From NCBI GenBank assembly GCA_046482825.1, contig JAWOEI010000093.1, positions 1 to 53,100 of the forward strand: a stretch of 53,100 nt of DNA, read 5' to 3'. This document shows, piece by piece, positions 1-7,107 of this stretch (within the stretch, counting starts at the first letter, position 1; each line of letters begins with the position of its first letter). Position numbers and translations under genes: made by a program. Source of the stretch: M55B167 sp046482825 (lineage in GTDB: Bacteria; Verrucomicrobiota; Kiritimatiellia; RFP12; UBA1067). A model generated the notes under the pieces. It made no database searches and had not been told where the DNA came from. It worked only from the letters and a program-made list of their open reading frames with translations.

Positions 1-130
1 GGGCGGTGGGAGCACCGTAAGACGAGCCCCTTTCCAGGAGGCAACCCGCCCGACCGGAGCCCGTTTGCGGCCCCGCTACGCTGCCGCGGACGGCCAAACG
101 GACATGACTTTTTTGGGGTAAAGCGGCCTT
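1..130. other. GC-rich region with inverted repeats ahead of the helicase fragment
   Basis: No ORF with a good start is seen here. GGGCGG at 1-6 can pair with CCGCCC at 46-51, and CCGTTTG at 61-67 pairs exactly with CAAACGG at 95-101, with a further GCGGC/GCCGC pairing inside the second loop. A T6 run follows about ten bases after the second hairpin. This could be a structured RNA leader or a terminator of a gene cut off by the window edge. No known RNA family is recognised. The base composition matches the helicase fragment rather than the rest of the window. Confidence 0.3.
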
Positions 131-165
131 GGCGGTCGGGCAACCTCGGGTTGATACGGACATCC

Positions 166-1149
166 ATGAAAACAAACTCGTTCATCGCGCCGGAGTGGCA
201 ATCTTGCGGCCCGGAAGACATCTTGGCGTCCCTCACCCCATCTCAACGCGAGGCGATCGAGCACATTGAGGGGCCACAACAAATCATAGCGGGGCCGGGG
301 AGCGGCAAGACGCGAGTGGTCACGCACCGTATCGCGTATATGTTGCTCAAGGAAATTCCCGATTATTGCATCGTGGCCCTGACGTTCACGAATAAAGCGG
401 CGGATGAAATGCGGCAGCGCGTGGACGCGCTGTGTCCCGATCGGCACGTGTGGATTGGGACGTTTCACCGCTTTTGTGCTCAACAGTTACGCCACCATGC
501 TTCGCTGGTGGGGCTGCAAGAGAACTATTCGATTCTCGACGTGGAAGCCAGCATGAAGGTGTTGCGCGAGGCGATTGAAGAGGCTGGCGTGGAGTTGGTC
601 CACGACACGCCGCGTCGCATCGCGGGCGCGATCAGTTGGGCCAAGAACGACTTAATCACGCCGGAGCAATACGAGCCGGCGCCGGGCGATGCGATCGGCA
701 CGTTGGTGGATCGCGTCTATCCGCATTACCAACGCCTGCTGTTGGGCGCCAACTCGGTTGATTTCGACGATCTTTTGATGCACGTGGCCGTCCTGTTGCG
801 GGACAATCCCCAGTTGCGTCGGACGCTGGACAAGCGGTTCCGCTACATCATGGTGGACGAGTATCAGGACACGAACCTGGCCCAGTACGCCATTGTAAGA
901 TCCCTCTCGGTTGATTACCCCAACCTGTCGGTGACCGGCGATCCCGACCAGTCGATCTATGGTTGGCGAGGCGCGACCATTCGCAACATTTTGGAATTTG
1001 AACGGGATTTTTCAAGCGTCCATGTGGTGCGATTGGAAGAGAATTTTCGCAGCACCCAATCGATCCTGCAAGCAGCCGACCAATTGATTGCCAACTCACC
1101 AGCTCGAAAGAAGCGGCATACAGAAATTGTACAGACATCATCAAAGTAA
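166..1149 (+). pseudogene. UvrD/PcrA-type superfamily 1 DNA helicase, 3'-truncated
   Basis: This is the N-terminal half of an ATP-dependent 3'-5' DNA helicase of the UvrD/Rep/PcrA family, which acts in repair and replication restart. From the ATG at 166 the motifs appear in order: Q motif (LTPSQREAI), Walker A (AGPGSGKT), motif Ia (TFTNKAADEM), motif II (VDEYQDT), motif III (GDPDQSIYGWRGA) and motif IV (LEENFRS). The protein stops about 35 residues after motif IV, at roughly 327 residues, whereas family members have about 650-750; motifs V and VI and the 2B domain are missing. An in-frame TTG at 151 is an alternative start. The sequence is clearly more GC-rich than the rest of the window up to about position 1100 and then becomes AT-rich. 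The fragment is probably non-functional, or the contig is joined to foreign sequence here. Confidence 0.85.
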
Positions 1150-1180
1150 AAAACGGAATTCCTGCTCTAATTGAACACAT
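1100..1180 (-). pseudogene. 5' end of a secreted protein (signal peptide only), broken at the helicase junction
   Basis: On the minus strand an ATG at 1180, preceded by AAAGG at a suitable distance, opens a frame whose first 22 residues look like a signal peptide: a short basic start, a hydrophobic core (IPFFTLMM, VQFLYA) and a possible signal-peptidase I site after LYA. The frame then runs into antisense helicase sequence near 1100-1118, where meaning is lost. I infer that it is the surviving 5' end of a native gene whose remainder was replaced. A chance ORF is possible. Confidence 0.3.
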
Positions 1181-1262
1181 AACAACCTTTCGCACCAATT
1201 TTAACTATCGAATTTTATTTTAGTAAATAGGTAGATGAATGTCAAACGGCAAGGAAAGAGGG

Positions 1263-1415
1263 GCGCATCTGCGAATCGGTGCACGGCGGGGTCCATCCTT
1301 CGTACCGCAAGCGGCACTACGGCGTGACATGCACGGACCCCGCCTTACAGTAAAAATGCATTAGAACTGTAGCCGAGGTCCTTGACCTCGGAAGATGTAT
1401 GATGCAAATTACCGT
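1263..1415 (+). repeat. Dispersed double-hairpin intergenic repeat, copy A
   Basis: Two stems are visible. The first has arms GGCGGGGTCC and GGACCCCGCC around a longer loop; the second is CCGAGGTC-CTT-GACCTCGG. Positions 1346-1410 are identical over 65 bases to 50585-50649, and the flanking GCGCATCTGCGA and ..CCGT edges are also shared. The first loop is longer here than in copy B. The 1150-1568 gap holds only this element and AT-rich sequence with no gene that I can support. Such elements in PVC genomes are usually non-autonomous repeats; that assignment is an inference. Confidence 0.85.
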
Positions 1416-1568
1416 AAATTTGACGATTTGCACCAATTCGCAGATGCTCCCAGGAAAGAGTCATCGCCCTTTTTTTACGGGAGTTTAATAAACTTTCGCA
1501 TAGGCATTACACTGGATAAGAAATGCGATTTTCGGGAATTATTCTACGCAAAAACATGCGAATATGCT

Positions 1569-2444
1569 ATGCTCAAGCCAATGAACAGCAGACAACTAAC
1601 ACAAATTTACGCTATCACAACGGGGCTGTTTTCTGCAGGTTTGCTTTACGCCTCTCAGACAGAGCATTTTGCACCTCCCCCATTTACACATTACCAGCCT
1701 ATACTTGAGAGAATGCCTTTCGGCAAAGCCCCGGAAGACCTTGAACAAGCCGCTGATCCCGAAGCTGACAAAGAAGCGGCCAGGATAAAGATGGAACAGC
1801 AGAAACTGGCACGCAAGATCAACATGTCCGCAGTGAACATCACACCGCAGGGCGAAATAGCGATCGGATTCACTGATCTTTCAAGCAAACCGCCGATTAA
1901 CTATTACCTGGTTGTCGGGGATGAAAGCGGCGGCTGGAAACTGCTCAATGCCGATTACGACAAAGAGATCGCAGAGCTGAGTAAAAACGGAATAAACCTT
2001 ACTCTTAAACTCGGCAAAGGTCTGATACAGCAGGAAGAACAGAAGAAAAAGACACAAACCGCGAGTCTTCCGTCCGCAGCTGCGCGGGCAAAAAGAAAAA
2101 CAACGCCCGGGCAAACTCCGGCAACAGCTGTGACCAAAACCAGAGATTCGACTGATTCCATAAGGGACAGACTTAAAACAATGCAGAAAAGCAATAAAAA
2201 CATACGTTCATATATGGAGCGTCTAAGAGAGCGTAAGTTGAAAGAGGCTGCCGCCAGAAAGAAAGCCGAAGAGTCACAACGTCAGCAACTTGAGAAACTG
2301 GCGCGTGATGTGGCATCAAAAGAGATAAAAAAACGCGCGGAAGCCATAGCCGAAGAAGCGGCACTGGAAAAAGAGCTGGCACTTGAAGAAGAACGTCTTC
2401 TGAAAGAGGAAGCGGAAATTAAAGACGCAGAGCCAGCTATGTGA
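1569..2444 (+). CDS. Membrane-anchored coiled-coil protein of unknown function
   Basis: The frame is open from 1395, but its first part overlaps repeat copy A and looks non-coding. I prefer the ATG at 1569 (or 1581), which puts an N-terminal hydrophobic anchor at residues 12-30. Next comes a short motif ERMPFGKAP, similar in style to the NPFG motif found after the membrane segment of GspC/PilP-like secretion proteins. A compact domain follows (residues about 75-155, with PINYYLVVGDESGGWKLL). The last 130 residues are highly charged, rich in Lys, Glu and Ala, and should form a long coiled coil. I see no catalytic motif. It ends 31 bases before tcdA and may be co-transcribed. A type II secretion or pilus accessory role is possible but unproven. 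No clear Shine-Dalgarno sequence precedes either start. Confidence 0.65.
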   Translation: MLKPMNSRQLTQIYAITTGLFSAGLLYASQTEHFAPPPFTHYQPILERMPFGKAPEDLEQAADPEADKEAARIKMEQQKLARKINMSAVNITPQGEIAIGFTDLSSKPPINYYLVVGDESGGWKLLNADYDKEIAELSKNGINLTLKLGKGLIQQEEQKKKTQTASLPSAAARAKRKTTPGQTPATAVTKTRDSTDSIRDRLKTMQKSNKNIRSYMERLRERKLKEAAARKKAEESQRQQLEKLARDVASKEIKKRAEAIAEEAALEKELALEEERLLKEEAEIKDAEPAM

Positions 2445-2459
2445 GGCAGAGCAGACTTA

Positions 2460-2475
2460 TCCGCAGATCTGCGGA
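2460..2475. other. 16-bp perfect palindrome before tcdA
   Basis: TCCGCAGATCTGCGGA is a perfect palindrome ending directly before the first possible ATG of tcdA. It could be a small hairpin covering the initiation region or a dimer binding site. Nothing else in the window repeats it. Confidence 0.4.
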
Positions 2476-3186
2476 ATGCTGAATATGGAATATCAAATGC
2501 AGCACCAGAACAACATTTTTAAGCGCACTGAAGCTTTGATAGGTTCTGAAGCATTGCGTAAACTGGCGGACTCCAGCGTGGCTGTGTTCGGCATCGGAGG
2601 GGTCGGATCATACGCAGCCGAAGCACTGGCCAGAGGGGGTATAGGACATCTTACACTGATAGACAGCGACACGGTTGCCGCAGACAACATCAACCGTCAG
2701 ATTCCTGCATTAGTTTCTACAATCGGACAGCCGAAAGCACGAGTCATGGCTGAACGCATCAACAAGATCAATCCCGAGGCAGAAGTCATATCGCGTCTGG
2801 AATTCTACCTGCCGGAAAACAGCGCGGATTTCGATCTCAGCGGGTTCAGTTACGTAATTGATGCAGTAGATACCGTTGCAGCAAAGGTGGAACTGGCAGT
2901 GCGCTGTGCTGAAAACAGCATCCCGCTCATCAGTTGCATGGGGACAGGTAATAAAATGGATCCATGCTCCTTTAAAACGGCTGATATTTATGAGACATCT
3001 GTATGCCCGTTATGCAAAGTGATGAGAAAAGAACTGAAAAAGCGGGAAGTTAAATCGCTCAGAGTCATATATTCAACCGAAAAACCGTTAAAACGAGACG
3101 GTACACCGGCAAGCATATCTTATGTGCCCCCGGTTGCGGGACTCATCACAGCCGGAGAAGTGATCAGAGCATTGGTAAAGCTGTAA
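2476..3186 (+). CDS. tcdA: tRNA threonylcarbamoyladenosine dehydratase (ThiF/E1-like)
   Basis: An E1-like ATP-dependent enzyme that in its family cyclises the t6A base at position 37 of ANN-decoding tRNAs. Visible features are the Rossmann nucleotide-binding motif GIGGVGS at residues 39-45, the LIDSD acidic loop, the NINRQ arginine finger region at residues 71-75, DAVDT, and a late Cys pair (CPLC). The length of 236 fits the family. Starts at 2476, 2485 and 2497 are all possible; the last two have GGA at a better distance. It faces parA tail to tail, with 54 bases between them and no clear terminator. Confidence 0.9.
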   Translation: MLNMEYQMQHQNNIFKRTEALIGSEALRKLADSSVAVFGIGGVGSYAAEALARGGIGHLTLIDSDTVAADNINRQIPALVSTIGQPKARVMAERINKINPEAEVISRLEFYLPENSADFDLSGFSYVIDAVDTVAAKVELAVRCAENSIPLISCMGTGNKMDPCSFKTADIYETSVCPLCKVMRKELKKREVKSLRVIYSTEKPLKRDGTPASISYVPPVAGLITAGEVIRALVKL

Positions 3187-3240
3187 AACCCGGCTTTCCA
3201 CATCCTTCTTTCCATATTCCGCAAAGTGCAACTAAACTGA

Positions 3241-4020
3241 TCAATGCCGTTCGATAAATTCCTCTGCCAACACCTTATAGGCCTGTGAACCGCTGCTGGA
3301 CGGAGCAAAGAAAATGACAGGCTCTCCGAAACTCGGCGCCTCGCTGATACGGACACTGCGGGGAATGATAGTATCATAAACCAGATCGCCGAAATGTTCA
3401 CGCACTTCTGCCACAACATCAGCGGCAAGTCGTGTGCGCGCGTCAAACATCGTCATCACGATACCCTCCATAGCAAGGTCGGGATTGACACCGCTTTCAC
3501 GCAGCTGGTCTATCAGATGACTGATCACACTGAGGCCTTCCATAGCATAGTACTCGCACTGCATTGTAACAATAATGCTATCAGCAGCAGCCAGCGATGA
3601 AGTCATCAGAATACCGATTGAAGGAGGACAGTCCATCAGCACATAATCAAAAACTCCTGCGGTCAGAACACGGTCGATTACACGGCGGACAACAGACAGA
3701 TGGTTCTCCTCGCGGGCGATTTCGATTTCAGCACCGGCAAGATCCAGTTCAGCGGGAATAATGTTGATATTTTCAAAAGGTGTAGGCTGAATGATATCAG
3801 CGACATCAGCCATGCCTGTCAGCACTGGATAGAGGCTTACTCCCGACTGTCTTTCCAGTCCAAGGCCGCTTGTCGCATTTGCCTGAGGATCAAGATCAAT
3901 AACCAGAACCGTTTTATCAAGTTGAGAGAGAGCCGCAGCAAGATTTACCACGGTAGTTGTTTTTCCTACGCCCCCCTTCTGGTTGGCTACAGCTATAACT
4001 CTGGTGTATCGTTCACTCAT
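3241..4020 (-). CDS. ParA/Soj-family ATPase, without a parB partner
   Basis: A deviant Walker A ATPase of the ParA/Soj family, which segregates chromosomes or positions cell components by dynamic binding to DNA. From the ATG at 4020 the protein has 259 residues, with KGGVGKTT at residues 15-22 including the signature Lys15, DLDPQANAT soon after, and MDCPPSIGIL as the Walker B-like segment. An upstream TTG at 4032 would add four residues. No parB-like gene or parS-type site is seen nearby, and tcdA and leuD are the neighbours. It may be the chromosomal Soj, whose partner can lie next to it or elsewhere, or an orphan positioning ATPase. The 185 bases upstream contain a weak TTCTGT/ACAGAA hairpin after leuD and nothing else clear. 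Confidence 0.9.
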   Translation of the reverse strand: MSERYTRVIAVANQKGGVGKTTTVVNLAAALSQLDKTVLVIDLDPQANATSGLGLERQSGVSLYPVLTGMADVADIIQPTPFENINIIPAELDLAGAEIEIAREENHLSVVRRVIDRVLTAGVFDYVLMDCPPSIGILMTSSLAAADSIIVTMQCEYYAMEGLSVISHLIDQLRESGVNPDLAMEGIVMTMFDARTRLAADVVAEVREHFGDLVYDTIIPRSVRISEAPSFGEPVIFFAPSSSGSQAYKVLAEEFIERH

Positions 4021-4204
4021 AATCGATATCAAATCCCATTAAATTCATCGAAAAAGGGCACCCGGACTGCAAGTTCAATCTTTGCCATTTCTGAAACACA
4101 CAGCGTTTTTTACTGCAACAACGGCGGGCAAAACAAAAATAATCGTTAATTCACAGATTTACATACACTGAACACACGCCGTTCTGTTACCGACAGAAGT
4201 TGTT

Positions 4205-4753
4205 TCAGCTCTTGATCATTCCTATTTCGCGGGCGTAGGCAAACATACCGCCAGCGGAAATCACCGGAGCCACCGCACCGACAGGTTTAAGTGAAAACAC
4301 TTTACCATCGGAAATCCGTTTAATGGTGTTAGTCTCCATATCGATTTCTGCTTCATCACCTGTTTTAAAACATTCGCACAGTCTGTCTTCAGATTCCAAC
4401 GGATATATTTCACCTGTTGCGACCGAGTTGCGAAAGAAAATACGCGCATAGCTTTCCGCCACCACGGCTTTGGTGCCTGCGGCTCCAAGCGCAATCGGAG
4501 CATGCTCACGGGAAGATCCGCAACCGAAATTCTTACCACCGATCACAATCGGGTAAGGGGTGGAACCGTCATCATTTGATGCAAACTTCGGAAAATCATC
4601 CGGCAGGCCTGCCAATGCGTACGAACCCAGTTTACGATACTCATCCGGAATAGTCGGCACAAGATTGAGATAGCATGCCGGAATCAGCTGGTCTGTATCG
4701 ATATTGTCTTCAAGAACATAAACTGGCCCGTGTATAACACTTTCTTTGTTCAT
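4205..4753 (-). CDS. leuD: 3-isopropylmalate dehydratase small subunit
   Basis: Small swivelling subunit of isopropylmalate isomerase, which interconverts 2- and 3-isopropylmalate in leucine synthesis. At 182 residues it is of the compact archaeal/HacB-like type. DTDQLIPACYL near the N-terminus and the loop NFGCGSSREHAP, which contacts substrate, are diagnostic. The start at 4753 is chosen because AGGAGT lies eight bases upstream; the longer open frame to 4795 only covers the leuC-leuD spacer. It lies directly downstream of leuC. The same subunit type can also act on citramalate-derived or homoaconitate substrates, so the exact substrate is inferred from family frequency. Confidence 0.9.
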   Translation of the reverse strand: MNKESVIHGPVYVLEDNIDTDQLIPACYLNLVPTIPDEYRKLGSYALAGLPDDFPKFASNDDGSTPYPIVIGGKNFGCGSSREHAPIALGAAGTKAVVAESYARIFFRNSVATGEIYPLESEDRLCECFKTGDEAEIDMETNTIKRISDGKVFSLKPVGAVAPVISAGGMFAYAREIGMIKS

Positions 4754-4819
4754 AATAAAAACTCCTAAATAATGCGGGATTCGCCCGCACTTCAAAAATG
4801 GTCTGTCCTGAAAAACCGC

Positions 4820-6109
4820 TTACAGATCCCGGACGTCAGTAATAACGCCCCTGACTGCAGTAGCCGCTGCTGTATAAGGTGAAGCGAGATAAATCTGTGA
4901 TTCCTTGGAACCCATTCTTCCGATAAAATTGCGATTAGTTGTACTGACAACCACCTCGTTACCATGTGTACGTCCGAAAGTATCTTCCGGACCTCCGAGA
5001 CAGGCCGCGCAAGAAGGCGGCTGAATCGGTTCAACGCCTGCGGATTCAAATATAGAGCGCAACGATTCACCTTCGATCTCAATTTCATCCAGAGCTTTTT
5101 CCACATGACGTGTAGCCGGGATAATCATGGTTTTGATCTTCACCCTACGGTCTTTCAGAATTTCAGCTGCCATATACAGGTCATCTATTTTGCCGCCTGT
5201 GCAGGAACCGATATACACCTGATCGGGCTTGACATCACTGCATTCACGTACCAGCGAAGTGTTGTCCGGCAGATGGGGTTTTGCGACAACAGGTTCGAGC
5301 CTGGAAACATCATAACGGTACTCGGCCTTGAACTCAGCATCAGGATCACTGTAAACAGCTTTAAAAGGTTTATCGGTATGTGCCTTTACAAAATCAAAGG
5401 TTTTGTCGTCAGGAACAATTATGCCGTTTTTTGCTCCCGCTTCAACGGCCATATTACAGATGGTACACCGTTCATCGATACTCAGGGAGGAAATCGCGGA
5501 ACCGGTGAATTCCATAGCACAGTAGGTTGCACCGGCCACTCCAGTATCGCCTATCATGTGCAAAATAAGATCCTTGGCTGAAAGGTAATCAGGCATTTCG
5601 CCATCCAGAACAAAACGGATAGTTTCAGGAACTTTAACAAGCAGTTTGCCTGTTCCCATAATGAAACCCGCATCCGTATTGCCGATACCTGTGGCAAAAG
5701 CCCCTAATGCACCATGAGTACAGGTATGGGAATCAGTTCCGAAGATAGTCTCACCGGGACGGACATGCCCCAGCTCGGGAAGGGCCACATGACACACACC
5801 GCAATACTTTTCCGTTTTTGGCGGATAGTAGTAAGGCAGATTCTGTTCCTTCACAAACTCCGTCAGAGTGTCAATATTTCGATGGGCTTTCTCATCCTTT
5901 GTAAAGATATAATGATCCGGGATTATAACAATCTTTTCCTTGTCGAAAACCTTGGCGTCCGCACCGAATTCACGTTTGAAAATACCTATTGTACCTGGTC
6001 CGCAGACATCGTGTGTCAACAGAATACCGGCGTTGACCCAAATATTATCCCCCGGACTGACTGAACTGAGACCGGCTTCCTTGGCGAGAATTTTCTCTGT
6101 AATTGTCAT
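4820..6109 (-). CDS. leuC: 3-isopropylmalate dehydratase large subunit
   Basis: Aconitase-fold large subunit carrying a [4Fe-4S] cluster, partner of LeuD. It has 429 residues, typical of the short HacA-like LeuC class. The cluster cysteines are visible in IGSCTGGKIDDL and in PPSCAACLGG (spacing Cys-x2-Cys), and the C-terminal TTNRNFIGRMGS is a family signature. GGAG lies nine bases before the ATG. leuA and leuB are not in the window, so the rest of the pathway must be elsewhere. It forms a two-gene unit with leuD, 66 bases apart. Confidence 0.92.
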   Translation of the reverse strand: MTITEKILAKEAGLSSVSPGDNIWVNAGILLTHDVCGPGTIGIFKREFGADAKVFDKEKIVIIPDHYIFTKDEKAHRNIDTLTEFVKEQNLPYYYPPKTEKYCGVCHVALPELGHVRPGETIFGTDSHTCTHGALGAFATGIGNTDAGFIMGTGKLLVKVPETIRFVLDGEMPDYLSAKDLILHMIGDTGVAGATYCAMEFTGSAISSLSIDERCTICNMAVEAGAKNGIIVPDDKTFDFVKAHTDKPFKAVYSDPDAEFKAEYRYDVSRLEPVVAKPHLPDNTSLVRECSDVKPDQVYIGSCTGGKIDDLYMAAEILKDRRVKIKTMIIPATRHVEKALDEIEIEGESLRSIFESAGVEPIQPPSCAACLGGPEDTFGRTHGNEVVVSTTNRNFIGRMGSKESQIYLASPYTAAATAVRGVITDVRDL

Positions 6110-6136
6110 TCTTTATTTCTCCAGCTTAAAAGTCTT

Positions 6137-6208
6137 TTATTCTTCAACTGCATAATGCAGAACGAAGATACCACGATTGCAAAGTGTTTCTTGCTGATAA
6201 GGGCTCAT
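6137..6208 (-). CDS. Possible 23-residue ORF upstream of leuC
   Basis: A short frame begins at ATG 6208 and reads MSPYQQETLCNRGIFVLHYA plus three residues, ending 27 bases before leuC. The same frame stays open, without another ATG, for a further 23 codons upstream, to a stop inside the end of the preceding gene. Composition is protein-like, but it is not leucine-rich, so it does not look like a classic leucine attenuator peptide, and no clear ribosome site is seen. It could be a remnant or chance. Confidence 0.2.
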   Translation of the reverse strand: MSPYQQETLCNRGIFVLHYAVEE

Positions 6209-6267
6209 TTCTTCAATATGCGCCTTGTCCTGTACGCTATACCTGCAGGTGCAGTTACTGATTGTTT

Positions 6268-6966
6268 TCAGTGTCCCTGAACCAGTCTAAAGAAGCGATC
6301 CTGATACTGTTCGAAAACGCCGTTTTCCTGCAGAAACTTACCGAGTGCTTTAACAAGCGAAGGGTCTTCCAGTGCAGCCGAGAAGGCTTTTTCAATATCT
6401 TCGCGGACACCGAGGGGAATCCCGTCCTTCATCTCAAACATGTGGTGTTCATGAAGTTCACGGATATTGCTGCCAGCGGAACTTTCGATCACCTTCCAGA
6501 AAAGCTTGACCAGACAGACATCCCAGGGCTCATCAACGCCTTTAACGACTGCGGTAAAAGGATCGTTATGGTCTTTGACATCTTCAGAAACACGCTCCAG
6601 AACCGCATCCATCGAATCGGTAATAATCTGCTCATTATAGGCTTCTTTCTTTAAAGTATAACCATAACGCAGCACCCGGACGCTATCTTCATGTTTTTTC
6701 AGCCATTCAAGATATTTTTGAGCCTCCTGACCAAAGCCATCCAACATAATATTGGCGTAGGTAGAAGGCGTTATTATCTGCGGTCGCAAAGCCTGCATAC
6801 GCCCTTCACGCACGCGCACCTTACACGCATCATCCATTAAACCGCACACTAAGTGGTAGTTTATAATGGTATTCCCGAAAGTTTCAATGTGTTTTCTGGG
6901 CGGAACAACTATTTCTGTATTGTTAACAGCGTACCAAAAATCAAAATCTGTGGAATTATTTTTCAT
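6268..6966 (-). CDS. Conserved-looking hypothetical protein
   Basis: I do not recognise this 232-residue soluble protein. It has no signal peptide, no membrane segment and no obvious nucleotide-binding motif. It is rich in acidic and aromatic residues and ends with several predicted amphipathic helices (around FWKVIESSAG and LGKFLQENGVFEQYQ). I prefer the ATG at 6966 with GAGA upstream over the ATG at 6987. It lies between uvrB and leuC on the same strand, with about 120 bases to uvrB. Codon use looks native. No function is proposed. Confidence 0.75.
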   Translation of the reverse strand: MKNNSTDFDFWYAVNNTEIVVPPRKHIETFGNTIINYHLVCGLMDDACKVRVREGRMQALRPQIITPSTYANIMLDGFGQEAQKYLEWLKKHEDSVRVLRYGYTLKKEAYNEQIITDSMDAVLERVSEDVKDHNDPFTAVVKGVDEPWDVCLVKLFWKVIESSAGSNIRELHEHHMFEMKDGIPLGVREDIEKAFSAALEDPSLVKALGKFLQENGVFEQYQDRFFRLVQGH

Positions 6967-7107
6967 GTGAGTCTCTAAATATAGCATACTGACGCAGAGA
7001 TGTCATCTGCACATTAAATGATAATCACATTTCCGTCGAACACAGGCAGGCGACTATGAGGATTTACAAGACATTCTGCTTTCCACACTAAGCATCCCTA
7101 AGCATAA

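Noticed and set aside
1395..1568. N-terminal extension of the coiled-coil protein from 1395
   Set aside because: It overlaps repeat copy A, has no ribosome site and puts the membrane anchor in the middle of the protein.
4029..4088. 19-residue ORF before parA
   Set aside because: It is too short, without a clear ribosome site, and its upstream frame is closed by a stop nearby.
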